Of a stretch of 64,000 nt of DNA, positions 31,764-43,687 are shown piece after piece. The number at the start of each line of letters is the position of its first letter. Within the stretch, counting starts at the first letter, position 1. Location: positions 682,001 to 746,000 of the forward strand of contig CALSFV010000211.1 of NCBI GenBank assembly GCA_943737045.1, written 5' to 3'. Under the pieces are notes generated by a model. The model did not search any database. It saw only the letters and a program-made list of their open reading frames with translations, and was not told the origin of the DNA. The DNA is from Parapristionchus giblindavisi. Lineage: Eukaryota > Nematoda > Chromadorea > Rhabditida > Diplogasteridae. The translations under genes were made by a program, and so were the position numbers.

Positions 31764-34700
31764 TTAGTATTTATTTGAAACACCAGAAGCTACAGTCATT
31801 CAAGAGAAAAAGCAACTCCTATGATCGTAACAAATTCAGAAATGCAGTGCCTATCAAATTTCTTTTAATCTCTATTTAAGCTAAGGGAACAATGAAATAA
31901 AATGAAAAGACGGTAGGGGAAGGTTACATGAAATATTGATTACCTTACGAATTATCGATTACCATATGAATATATTGATTACCTAATGAACTTTTCCCTA
32001 TCCGGTCTCTGATGGGTGTGCCAAAATCCGAGGGCGTGTCCCGTCTCGTGCGCCACCACGTACTCCTGCAATTTATTTATTTATTTATTTAAAACTTATT
32101 GATTATTCTTAATCTGACTAATTATGAGGGTATATTTATTGGAATAAATAAATCAAACTTTATTCCTTTTCAATGCGCATAATATTATTTTTTGTTGTGT
32201 CTACGGTTCAGAGAGAACATGCAGGTGGGAGACAATTTTGTTGTTTTTCTTCATCTCCGTATTTGGCAATTTATCTGCGCATACCACTGAACTACATCGG
32301 TCTTTGAATCTCTTGATCTTGTGATCTTTGATCTTTGAATATTATGTCAATTACTAATTCTTTGTTATCTTTACACTCACAATCAATCAATAACTACCGT
32401 ATCAATTAATAACTACCGTATCAATCAATAACTACCGAATCAATCAATAACTACCGTATCAATCAACAACTACCGTATCAATCAATAACTACCGTATCAA
32501 TCAATAACTACCGTATCAATCAATAACTACCGTATCAATCAATAACTACCGTATCCATTAATACCTACTGTATCCATCAATAACTACCGTATACCTCAGC
32601 ACATTCGCTGCCAATGATGATATCCTGATGTCCTCCGTTTCTCCCGATATACTCGGTGAAGCAACTGTCGCCCTTCTCCAGCACATACCGTATCGCATCT
32701 CGGGACTGCAAAATCAATCGATAATCATCCAAACAATCAATCAATCAATAATTCTATCGTGAAGTGATTGTACCGTAAAATATGTACTACTATTCAATCG
32801 ATACTACTATCTGAAATATGTCTACCATCTATATTAGGAAAACAGTAATTGATAAGCTTTCTTGAGTTTTTAAATTGCCCTTCAAAAGCAAACGAATCAA
32901 TTTCAGACATTCAGAAGCTAGTGTGTAATTATTGATTTTGATACCGTAACCCATGGTTTGGGTATTGTGAACTGATTTAAATACATCATCTATAGCCTGG
33001 TACATTGAAGCACTAGGGAGGATTGAACTCGAGGAGATGATAATGATTGTAGTCTTCTTATCTAATCAGACTCAAGATTCGCGCTCGACCTCTCCTTATC
33101 TCCCTCTCCCTCTCCCTCTCCTTATCTCCCTCTCCCTCTCCCTCTCCCTCTCCCTCTCCCTCTCCCTCTCCCTCTCCCTCTCCCTCTCCCTCTCCCTCTC
33201 CCTCTCCCTCTCCCTCTCCCTCTCCCTCTCCCTCTCCCTCTCCCTCTCCCTCTCCCTCTCTCTCTCCCTCTCCCTCTCCCTCTCCCTCTCCCTTTCTCCC
33301 TCTCCCTCTCCCTCTCCCTCTCCCTCTCCTTATCTCCCTCACCCTCTCCTTCTCCCTCTCGCTCTCCCTCTCCCTCTCCCTCTCCCTCTCCCTCTCCCTC
33401 TCCCTCTCCCTCTCCCTCTCCCTCTCCCTACCCCTCTCCTCTATGGCTAATTTGATAGTGCACAAGGAATTATTGGCTTTATGGACCTTCGTTTAATTCT
33501 CTCCGTGATCTTTGATCTTTGATCTTTCATATATTTTTTCATTCTCACTGTTATTGCTGTTTTATTCTTCTTTACAATTGATATACGTGATATTCATTCG
33601 ATCAAACTCTTATTTTCTGTACTGTTACAAAAGCTGATCTCTGATCTTTGGTCTTTGATCTTTGATATCTGTTCTTTGATCTCCCACCTGCATGTTCTCT
33701 CTGAAGCGTAGACATGTCGACTCTTCCCACATGCGGATGCCTCGACGGATGAGATTTTGGAAGTTGTCTGCAATCAATAAATATCAATCAATATATCCTA
33801 TTCTAACTGCTCGGGGAAGAACACCGCTCTGACTAAAGTCTTTCGAGATGATCAGACCGTTTAAATGTAGTTTGTGAGTGATTATAATCTCTTTCCCCTT
33901 TTTGTACTTTCTTCCTCCGATACCCCATCCCCCTCTCCTCTTCCTTGCAGCCGCTCTAACCCCCTTCGCAACGCGACAAGCTTTTTCGACCTTTGTCGTA
34001 TTCTAGTGTTGTTTCTTGGTTATGCCGTAGTCTATGAAGAGTTGGCTCATATTTTTCGTATTCAATTATTTTCCCCACTATTGGGATTTGAATATTGTAA
34101 CCCTGGCTTTCAGTGAACACATACATATAGCCATTGAGTGGAGAAGGGGATGAAAGGCCCCCCCCGTCCCCGTTTAAAGACCCCTTGCGTTGCCATTGAG
34201 AGTTGTGTGTGTGAGGGATCATGGCGTGTATTAACTTCTTTTCTCCCCCCCCCCCGGTCCAGCGAGGCAGAGGGAGAGGGAGAGGGAGAGGCAGAGGGAG
34301 AGGTAGAGGGAGAGGGAGAGGTAGAGAGAGAGAGAGACAGAGGTAGAGGTAGAGACATGAGGATCGGCCCTACCGGTTTGTCCTAAGCCTTGATGAGGAC
34401 AATGAAAACCAAGAGAGAAATATACATAAACATTGCGCCACTAATGATCTAAAGGTTACGGTAGTTCGGCAGAGCGATCGATCAGGGCAGATTCATGACA
34501 GCGATAGGAACAGGGTTTGATGCGGGGGGGGGGGGGGGTGATTTATGGCTTTACTGCGGAGTAACAAAGTAAGGAGGAAATGGAAGATGAAAGGGAGATG
34601 TGAAGATCAGGGTAGATTTAGTGGAAAGATTGAGGAAGTGTTTTAATCTTGCACAGCGATCTGTTCATAATAGTAATAATTTATAAACGCCCCAGGCGCG

Positions 34701-37700
34701 GCGGCAGTTGCAATGAAGTAATTTGACAGTGAAATGGGGTGGTGTGTTTCTCCAGGGATATCAGGTTGAGATGGGTTTTCAGGCGAATATGGGAACAAGG
34801 ATTAATTGTCTGAGGACTTCTTAAATGGAGCGTAACCTCACTCAATGGCCTCTTCATTGCGCACACTATTTCTCTGTTCTCTAACAACGAGAGAGCATTG
34901 CGCGTCGAAGAGACCATTGAGTGAGGTTTCGTTCCCTTTAACTACTCCTACATGAACGGTATTGATGTTACTCATTCTGGGGGCAAAGAGTTCCATATAT
35001 CAAATACTCAGATGCACAGGTAGATAATATTGAATGAATTTTGAATGGTATTGAGAGATTTACGGTAAAAGGTAAAACGTAAAGGTACGGCCCGCTATTC
35101 TAGGCGCACGAAGTCCTGCACTGCTAGGCCGGTGACAATTCAAGGCCATAGATAGATTGTAGGTGTTAGAATTACGGAAGGTATAATCTATGATCACGGT
35201 AAAGAGGATATCTCTATCGTTTGATCCCTGAACATTGATAACACGAATGTGCTCTCATAAACGTTCATTAGGTACTTGAGAGTGCAATGTGATGTTGGCA
35301 CTATGCCAAGAAAAGCCTTGCTCTCTCATTTCACACACTCTCTCATCTCTTCCTCTCATATTTTATGTAATGATGAGATAGGATTGCTGCTCAAGGTGTG
35401 ACACCGCAAGCTAATTTTAAATACCCCGAGCTTGAAACTCTCCACTCTGGCCACACTCTCTCGCCCTCGTTGTCTGCGAGAGAGTTTTTTCTCCAGCACG
35501 GAGAGGCTCGGGGTGTTGTGCCGTTAAACAAAGATCTATCGAGACATTTCGAGGTATTTCATTGAATTAAAAATGAAAATAAATATGATGCGGGAAAAAA
35601 GAATTTGCAGGAAAAAAAGCTACAGTAACTCAGAAGAACGCTACCCACTAGGAAGGCCCGAATTGAGATGGAAGGACAAATTTGTGAATAAGTGTGTATC
35701 AGTCTTTATGAAAATAGCAAGAAATAAGGACCTAATATCGCTAATATTTTGTTATCCATGCTGGTTTAAAGGGAGTGTAACCTCTCTCAATGACCTCTTC
35801 ATTCAGCACACTATTTCTCTGCTCTCTAACAACGAGAGAGCGTAGACCGTTGAAGAGACCGTTGACAAAGGTGTCAGCCCCTTTAAGCAATCGATACCAT
35901 AATGCAGAACTGTTCAGTGCAAACGTTTGGGGTTAACCCCTCAGGATATATGTGTGTGTGGGATTGGGCGTTCCAAGGTTTTCGCATGAGGTAGAGGAAG
36001 AAAATTGTGGTGAGAGAGTCAGAGAGAATGAGTTTTCATGTGTGAGAGGCTAAACCATACACGTTTTACCGCAGATAAAGTAATACACAGTGATAGTTCT
36101 ACTTAAGATGGCAAACCCCATTGAGTAGAGGTTCACTGTCTAGAAATCATGGCTGAAATAGTGTTTCCATAAATAGTATTGAGTACATTTGCATGATTTC
36201 TAAAATTCACTATTCGCTCTTTCAAATTATCACTGGCCTAGCAGTGATCTCACCCCAGGACTTTGTGTGCCTTGAATAACGAGATTTGCCTTTACCTTAC
36301 GTTTTACAATTCTTTATGATAGACTTTATCACATTTGTACATTGGTACGGTGTGTCGTGGCAGGTCTATGTGTGCCCTTTCTTATATTCATACATTTTCG
36401 GCGCCTTCACCGGATTTTTCCATATAGAGGGTAGGTTTTCGAAATAGATATGGTGGGTCGATTTAGTGGGTCGATTTAGAAAAATTGCTGCATTTTCGCA
36501 AAAAATTGCTATATTTTCGATGGGTCGATCCTCATAGTAGGTTATAAAAATGAATGCTTCTATTCATCAGTCATCAATTAAGAATAGTCTAACTTATGCC
36601 TAAAAATAATTATGCATACCCCACTCACCAATTTGTTTATTTATTTATTTCATCAAAATATTCATAAACATATTGGTGCCAGAGAGAGCTAGGGGAGATG
36701 GTCGCGTATGAGCGATTGTGGTTAGAATTCAATGGAACGTTCAGGGACGAATTTGAGAAACTTTAACCGCCAGATTATCAGGGAGATTTGGGTTTTGTAG
36801 GAGAAAGAACTAATTCATAGTCAGAGGAGAGTGAATTTCAAGTGTCAGCGCACCTAGTAGCAAATTTTTGAACCTTAAGGTAAACAGAGATAATTTTATC
36901 CCGTTGATCAAGTCACACGAACTCCCGTGGGAGATCACTGCTAGGCCAGTGATAATTCAAGATCAATTCAGCAAGAAGGGCCCAATCTCTTGTTGGACCT
37001 AATTTACGTCATCTAGCGCCTTGGTGGATTGATATGGTATGGAATGGCATAAATCAATAAATGAATAAATGAAAATGTACAAGTATAAGATTGCATGCAC
37101 ATTAAATATAAATTTTGAGATGTGAATTCTTGAAGTAACAATATTTGTGCTTCATGATGTTTCGGCAGCTGGGTCTAAAGGATAGCATCTTCGTTTCGCG
37201 AGTTTCTCTGCGCGTAATGCCGAAATGCTTCCCCATCCCCACTACATCATATCATCAATCATTGTCTACGTCTCTATGTTATTCTTGTCTTGATTGACTA
37301 TCGTTGTCAACTAGTATGGATACCACATACCAAACGCTCTCCCTCTTGGATCTCTCCCTCTTGAATCTCTCCCCCCCCCCTCTCGGATCTCTCCCTCTCC
37401 TTTTTCGATCTCTTCCCCTCTCTCTTGGATCTCTCCCTCTCCCTCTGCCACAGTAGTCAATTAACCAAACAATATTATCTACATACTCTCTATCTCTTTT
37501 TTGCCGGGGTCTCTATCCTTTAATCTCTCATCCTTCCCCATTCACTACTATCTCTGTATTGTGTTGGCAGTAACAACGATTGTCAGACCGGAACAGAGAG
37601 AGAGACAAGGCGGTAGAAGAGACGGAGGAAGAGGTAGAGATGGAGAGAGAGACGAGAGAGCGAAGGGTCCTGAAGAGACGGGGGAAGAGGTAGAGATAGA

Positions 37701-40188
37701 GAAAGGGACGAGAGAGCGAAGGGTGCTGAAGAGACGGGGGAAGAGGTAGAGATAGAGAAAGGGACGAGAGAGCGAAGGGTGCTGAAGAGACGGGGGAAGA
37801 GGTAGAGATAGAGAAAGGGACGAGAGAGCGAAGGGTGCTGAAGAGACGGGGGAAGAGGTAGAGATAGAGAAAGGGACGAGAGAGCGAAGGGTGCTGAAGA
37901 GACGGGGGAAGAGGTAGAGATAGAGAAAGGGACGAGAGAGCGAAGGGTGCTGAAGAGACGGGGGAAGAGGTAGAGATAGAGAAAGGGACGAGAGAGCGAA
38001 GGGTGCTGAAGAGACGGGGGAAGAGGTAGAGATGGAGAGAGAGACGAGAGAGCGAAGGGTGTAGAAGAGAGGTAGAGAGAGATGAGAGAATGTAACAGAA
38101 TCATAAGGGGCTAATAGACAAAAATATTATATATGAAGGGCAATTTTACGAAAATGCACTTTTTTCTGAAACTATGCACAATTGCATCCGATTCTGTTGG
38201 CGGAATAAATAATAGTAAATAAACCTAACAAAAGACATAATTTTAATTTTTTTTACAATGCGAATTCTACAAATTCCACAATCTACCCGGAAATACGGCA
38301 AATTTAGCCCTGACAATTTCAAATTATGAAAAAAAAACTAATAGAGATCAAAGATCAAGATAAAAACCGTTGTAATTGGCTTTTTTCCATGAAAATCTTT
38401 TTCTTGACGTAAATGCGATTGAATTGATGTGAATGATCATCAAACGATACGAAAAGAAAAGAAGAAGATCTGAGAAAACTCTCCTCGTTTCACACACTCT
38501 CTCGCCATTTTTCGTTTCGTTTCTCGACTTTTGAACACCACACACGAGCCAATTTCTGCCTGCACCATTTCCTGTTTCCGTTACGTGTTTCCTCATGTGT
38601 CGTACGAGAGAAAAAAAGAGAAAAAAGAGCGAAAACATCGCAAACTATGATTAAAGAAGGGGACCCATGAGTTGGCATGACTGACTCCCGCCACGATAAG
38701 CATGCTGGCTATTGTTTATATTATATGGTAATTGGCGTAAGGGATAATGAGAAAATGAGAGAGAAAGTATGCAAATTCGATGAACACTCTCTACATGCCT
38801 TGAAAGTTGTACTTTCAATGCGCATAGTGAGCTTTAAACATATCGGGAATCAATATCAGATATGCCTTTCGATTCATGTGATGAATCTCTATCATACTAT
38901 CCGAACAGTCTAATTACGAAAAAACTTGTGGGTCTCCATCTTTAAATGCACACACGAGCTAATGTGATATTCTCCGCTCTGACAATGCTTTCTCGCTTTC
39001 TTTGTCTACGAGAGAGACAAAGAAAGCGAGAGAATCCATTTATGTTATGAATTATCCCCTCCTTTTTCGCCATATAGGATAAATATAATATAGTCGTAAT
39101 GCTCTCCTCGTTTTGCACACTCTCTCGCCTCTTTTCTTTACTTTTTGTGACTTTTCATCAGTCCTCTTTTCTCTCTCGTCATCTAATCAGTCAACAATAC
39201 AACAATTCCAATGATACTTCCGACTTGGGCCTCTCCCTCTCCTTATTCTCTCCCTCCCTCTCCTTATTCTCTCTCTCCCTCTCCTTATTCCCTCCTTCTC
39301 CCTCTCCTTCTCCCTCTCTCTCTTCCTCTCTCTCTCTCTCCCTCTCTCTCTCTCTCCCTTCCTCTTCCCAGTAGCTCTTCCTCTTCTTACTAGACATTAA
39401 AATGTATGAACACTTGAGAAAGTAAGGGGAAAGAGAGAGGGGAAATTGTCTTTTAATCTATATTCTATTAATATACATATACATGTGATGTTCAAAAGTG
39501 CGAAAAGTTTCAAAAAAGTGGAGAGTTTTGCCGTTTTTCTTGCCTCTTCCAAACTTTCAAACAGACCAGTAGACTCACAATGCGCCTTTACGATAAGCAT
39601 AAGATACTGTAAGAGAGAACTGTAATCAGTTTATGGTACCTAGGATACGATAGTAAATCGTTAGACCTAGACTGTACTCATTCTGGACATTAAAATCAGT
39701 TCGTGATAGCTCCTAAGATTACTGTAGCTATAGTTATACTGTAATCCACTGTTGTGTAATCGATCGAGTGAATGAGGTGTAGAGGCTTACAGGCTGATGG
39801 TGTATTGTCTACTCAACACAACATTAATCTAATGGGTAGACACGCTGAGATAGAGAAGGGGAGAGGGAGAGGGAGAGGGAGAGGGAGAGGGAGAGAGTGA
39901 GAGGGGAGAGGGAAAGAGAAGGAGAGAGAGAGAGGGAGAGAGAGAGAGAGGGAGAAGGAGAGGGAGAGGAAGAGGAAGAGGGAGAGGGAGAGGGAGAGGG
40001 AGAGAGAGGTAGAGAAAGAGAGAGGTAGAGAGAGAAAGGTAGAGAGAGAGAGAGTGAGGGAGAGAGAAAGAGAGGGAGAGGCAGAGAGAGAGGGACAGAA
40101 AGAGGGAGAGAGGGAATTGTTGAGACAATGACTAAGTAGTAGTATCCCTTCTTTTCTTTGTACAAGTTGTAAATGCTCCTCTCCTCTC

Positions 40189-40256
<68 letters not shown>

Positions 40257-42051
40257 CGATAGAAAAGTGAGCCCGGAGGAATCACCTTGGCAGTCTACTA
40301 TTATATTGTTTCTCTCCCTCTCCCTCTCCCTCTCCCTCTCCTTTTCTCTCTCCCTCTACCTCTCCCTCTCCCTCTCCCTCTCCATCTCTCCCTCTGCCTC
40401 CCACTCCTTCCTCAATCGCAACCTTGATCGCTCAAGAGTTCGCAAATGAAAAGTGTTCCAATCACTTGATTGCAAAAAGGAAGAGGGAGATATTAGAAGA
40501 ATGAACATCAAAAATCGTGGTCAAATCGATTTATTGATTGATCTAGTCGAGAATAGGGACGCACTCCCGCAACGAATTCAACTATTAAGGTAGCGAAATC
40601 GATGATTCAGAGGTATAGAAGATGAATAAATAAAGTTTATTTATTCCATCAAATATAATAATAAAAGGTGATATGTATAAGGGTATAAAAGGGAGGGATT
40701 TCCGTCGCATTAGCGATCATTTTCGAATTAGAGAGACTTGAACGATAATATTGGGAGGGAAATTTATCAGCTTTTTTAAAAATGCACCATCTTGATAACG
40801 AGTATGATTTTGTATAGACGGCGGAGATTTAAGCGAGAGTACTACATAATGCCCATGAAGAAATACACCCAAATTGCTATCCCCCCCCCCAATTGCAACC
40901 CAGAAAATGCGAAAATTGGGTATAGCCGGGGAACCTACTTGAAACTTTTTCAGAACCTTCTCTAGTTTCAAGTCACTGCATTTCTCTAATACATGTACAG
41001 CGAAAACTTGGCAAAATGCCCAAAATGATATACTAATCTACACTTTAAATGCCTGTGCTCTCTCACTTTTGCGTACTCTCTCGCTTTTGCGTACTCTCTC
41101 GCTCTTTCGTTCTACACTCTCGAAACGCTGTGCAGTTACGTTTCACTTCGACCATTAATTAAATTCGTTTAGTCATGATCGTTTTGATTTTGAGTCTTGG
41201 TGCTGATCGACTACATTCAATTAAAGGCATAGACCGCGAGTTAATGTTGCTTTCTCCGCTCTGGCAACGCTCTCTCGTAGACAAATAACGCGATAGAGCA
41301 CTGCCAGAGTAGGGGAGTTTCATATTAGCTCGGGGTGTTCCTTTAATCAATATAAATTCAACGCGTAGTAAGTCACTGAAGTTATGGAAAAAAGCGAGAG
41401 AGCGTATGAAACGAGGAGAGTTTCTCTGTTCTCCTTTACTGCTCGTAACTTTCGAACAGAGCATAACTGTCTGGATTTAGCCAAGGAGCCCAAAAGTGTT
41501 GCACCATCGCATTATTCATACCCTAAGACATCCGTAATCCGAACCCTACAGTACCCGTCATTTCACGATTATGACTTGTGGTGTGCCTACCGTAACCCAT
41601 TCTGTCGTTTCCCAAATCGAGGCTATGTATAATACTACTACTGCGAGCGATGGCAGAGTGTGTATGAAGAGGGAGGAAGGGAACCCGTTTTTGAGCAATA
41701 CTGACAGCATATGGGGGTAGATCTTGAGTTAGAGAGGGAGAGGGAGAGAGGGAGAGGGAGAGGGAGAGGGAGAGGGAGAGGGAGACAGTATCTATAGGAA
41801 CATCCTTGGTAAAGCACGAGAAAAGCGCTTCAAGGCTATGGCGAGAATACAAAGGAGCGCGCGTCCCGCGAGGAAATGGACCCGAAAGGTTACGGTATCG
41901 ATCGATCGGAGAGATCTTATTGATTGATGGGAAAGTGAAAACCTTGAGCACGGAGTACAGTGAAAGTGTGTGTGTATGGATAAAAAAGGAAAGCGAGAGA
42001 GTATGCGGAATGGAGAGAGTGGCTAGAGATAGAGGGAGACAGAGAGAGAGA

Positions 42052-42098
<47 letters not shown>

Positions 42099-43075
42099 AG
42101 AGAGAAATAGAGGATAAGTTAAGGATAACGGAAATTGTGTCAAAGGTGAATTGTTCCAAACTCAGCTGATTGATTAAACGGGTCAGTGCGCGCATCCGGG
42201 AAAGACAGGAGAGATCAAAGATCAAATGACTAGAGATCAAAGATCAAAGATCAAATGAAGAAAGATCAAAGATCAAAGATCAAGTAAGCATAACTCACAG
42301 TCGCCTCCCCATATCTGGTAGGGAATCTCGAAACTGTTCCATTCGTAGATGGGTCCAGCGATGACCTGAAAGTTCAGAGATCAAAGATCAAAGATCAAAG
42401 ATCAATATTGATTGATTCGATTCAGATTTCATTAGATGTGTGCGGGGGATAGTTACTGGTTTGCCATAGGGATATGTGATGAGGATTTGATGAAGGGTTG
42501 ATGAGGGAGAGATGTACCTCTCCTTTCTCTCCCTCTCCCTCTCCCTCTCCCTCTCCCTCTCCCTCTCCCTCTCCCTCTCCCTCTCTGCCTCTGGCTTACT
42601 TAATCGGATCAAACCAGATCCTTCCGTATATCGGCATTACTTACTTCCTATGTAACAGAGAAGAACAGGGAACAATAACATTGAACCCCTCAGGGAGAAT
42701 TGGAGTTCAAACTACAAAACACAAGATCAAAGATCAAAGATCAACGATATGCATCCATGTACAAATTCACTAGGCCTTAGCCTCGTGCCAAGCAAGAAAC
42801 ATTCTACAAAGACTCGAGCGATATTAAAGGATAAGGGTAACTTGACCAAAGATAAAAGATCAAAGATCAAAGTTCAAAGGTCAAAGATCAAAACTGACCT
42901 CTCGTCGGGCCCGGTGCACGTGGGGTTTGGTCCGGGACACGGTCTCGATGGTCGTGTAGTGGGTGGGGAAGCCGTCACTGCTCATCGACACCAGCCCGTG
43001 CTTGTCAAGCAGCGTCTCGTTCATGAACCCATCGGTTACGGTGACCGTAACCAGAAGTAGAAGTCGCCATCCCAT
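29157..43075 (-). CDS. Secreted astacin metalloprotease with EGF-like and CUB regions
   Basis: A zinc endopeptidase of the nematode NAS family; domain order suits the EGF-CUB subgroup that processes cuticle or matrix proteins. Thirteen exons close to 412 residues: 43075-42899, 42365-42299, 33767-33688, 32705-32595, 32065-31983, 31724-31640, 31595-31524, 31383-31275, 31144-31069, 30298-30249, 30176-30088, 29647-29526, 29274-29157. Signal peptide [16 protein letters not shown]; propeptide with an RARR cleavage site at residues 55-58; catalytic motif [11 protein letters not shown] at 151-161; Met-turn SLMHY with Met215; an EGF-like block with [20 protein letters not shown]; then a CUB-like block with GDTWQTL and SYVEIKH. 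It ends [10 protein letters not shown]. No thrombospondin repeat is seen, unlike some subgroup members. Intron 2 is 8.5 kb and intron 1 is 0.5 kb, both full of satellites. The paralogue is not assigned. Confidence 0.93.
29768..29867. mobile_element. CGAGCTAATTTGAAACTC foldback element
   Basis: Arms GAGCTAATTTGAAACTCT and AGAGTTTCAAATTAGCTC enclose ACGAGAGAGTG. Related but diverged foldbacks are at 35405-35513, 38950-39035, 41236-41340 and 63225-63310. Confidence 0.75.
30451..30746. mobile_element. 295-bp TTAA-bounded element, copy 1
   Basis: Starts TTAAAGAAGGGGACCCATGA and ends GTGGGTCTCCATCTTTAA, giving imperfect inverted tips and TTAA at both borders. It is nearly identical to 38651-38945. 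No transposase frame. Confidence 0.82.
31160..31263. repeat. GATCAAA/GATTAAA heptamer array
   Basis: Tandem 7-mers in the astacin intron before exon 9. On the sense strand it reads GATCTTT and runs into the ATTCAG acceptor. Confidence 0.85.
32388..32594. repeat. 19-bp minisatellite starting at the astacin exon 4 donor
   Basis: About eleven units of ATCAATCAATAACTACCGT. On the sense strand the first unit is the donor itself (GTATACGGTAGTTATTGATG), and following units repeat ATACGGTAGTTATTGATTG. Confidence 0.92.
33092..33440. repeat. (CTCTCC)n hexanucleotide satellite
   Basis: About 350 bases of CCCTCT units in astacin intron 2. The Ser-Leu and Arg-Glu open frames here are artefacts of the repeat. 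Confidence 0.97.
34262..34352. repeat. (GAGAGG)n repeat
   Basis: Purine-strand counterpart of the CTCTCC satellite, opposite orientation. Confidence 0.93.
34821..34941. mobile_element. TTAA-bounded hairpin MITE, copy 3
   Basis: TTAAATGGAGCGTAACC to CGTTCCCTTTAA with the family loop CTAACAACGAGAGAGCATTG. Confidence 0.82.
35766..35886. mobile_element. TTAA-bounded hairpin MITE, copy 4
   Basis: TTAAAGGGAGTGTAACC to CAGCCCCTTTAA. Confidence 0.8.
36389..36557. mobile_element. CATACATTTTCGG-family MITE, degraded right end
   Basis: Starts CATACATTTTCGGCGCC and carries the internal GTGGGTCGATTTAG block. The right tip (AAAAATGAATG) is diverged. Confidence 0.6.
37605..38085. repeat. 56-bp minisatellite, about 8 copies
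   Basis: The unit contains CGAGAGAGCGAAGGGTGCTG and GAAGAGACGGGGGAAGAGGT. The central copies are almost identical and the edges are diverged. As 56 is not a multiple of three, the long minus-strand frame through it shifts register and is not a protein repeat. Confidence 0.93.
38651..38945. mobile_element. 295-bp TTAA-bounded element, copy 2
   Basis: Direct-orientation copy of 30451-30746 with only a few substitutions. Both are in astacin introns. Confidence 0.82.
39226..40402. repeat. Cluster of CT/GA-rich simple repeats
   Basis: Includes CTCTCC-type (39226-39370), AGAGGG-type (39853-40110), (CT)n (40190-40252) and CTCTCC-type (40310-40405) blocks in alternating orientation. No coding signal. 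Similar blocks follow at 41733-41785, 42030-42110 and 42515-42590. Confidence 0.93.
42213..42405. repeat. GATCAAA arrays flanking astacin exon 2
   Basis: Arrays on both sides of exon 2 (42299-42365). On the sense strand both read GATCTTT, one becoming the polypyrimidine tract before CTTTCAG, the other following the GTGAGT donor by about 15 bases. Confidence 0.85.
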
Positions 43076-43646
43076 TACGGTAGGATACTGTAGGATACGG
43101 TAGGATACTGTAGGTTTATGGTGGCGGGAATCAGGGGGATGGCGACGGAACACGACCCGCGATAGTTGAGAGGGGAGAAAGCAACACACTGCGGCGGCTC
43201 CGCCCCCTTGACTAGTAAGAGAGGGAGAGAGGGAGAGGGAGAGGGAGAGGGAGAGGGAGAGGGGAGAGAGAGGGAGAGGGAGAGAGGGGGAGAGAGAGGA
43301 AGAGGGAGTGGGAGAGAGGGAGAGAGAGAGGATGAGAGGAAGAGGGAGAGAGTAAAGAGATAGTTGAGTATCCTTGGAGGAAAAGCATCATGATCGGCGC
43401 TGCTCTCTCACTATTGCACACTCTCTCGTCCACTCGGTCTGACTGTCTGGGCGCTCTCTCGTATTCGCGCACTCTCTCGTCGTCATCTGTCTGGGTCTAC
43501 AGTGATAGTTGATTGGATTAACAAAGTGGGCGGAGTTACTGCCGACAATGATGTATCACATTGGATATAGCTAGTGTATTGGCAGAAAGAGAAAACTGGA
43601 ACGGATGAAGGGGAGGAAGAGGGAGAGAGAGAAAGAGAGAGAGGGA

Positions 43647-43687
<41 letters not shown>

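Noticed and set aside
33037..33465. Long Ser-Leu and Arg-Glu open frames on both strands
   Set aside because: They are translations of the CTCTCC satellite, open in several frames, without start context or splice logic. The same holds for the frames at 39100-40450, 41520-42240 and 43170-43760.
37583..38104. Repeat-containing 173-residue minus-strand frame
   Set aside because: The unit is 56 bases, so successive copies are read in different registers. No family or composition suggests protein.
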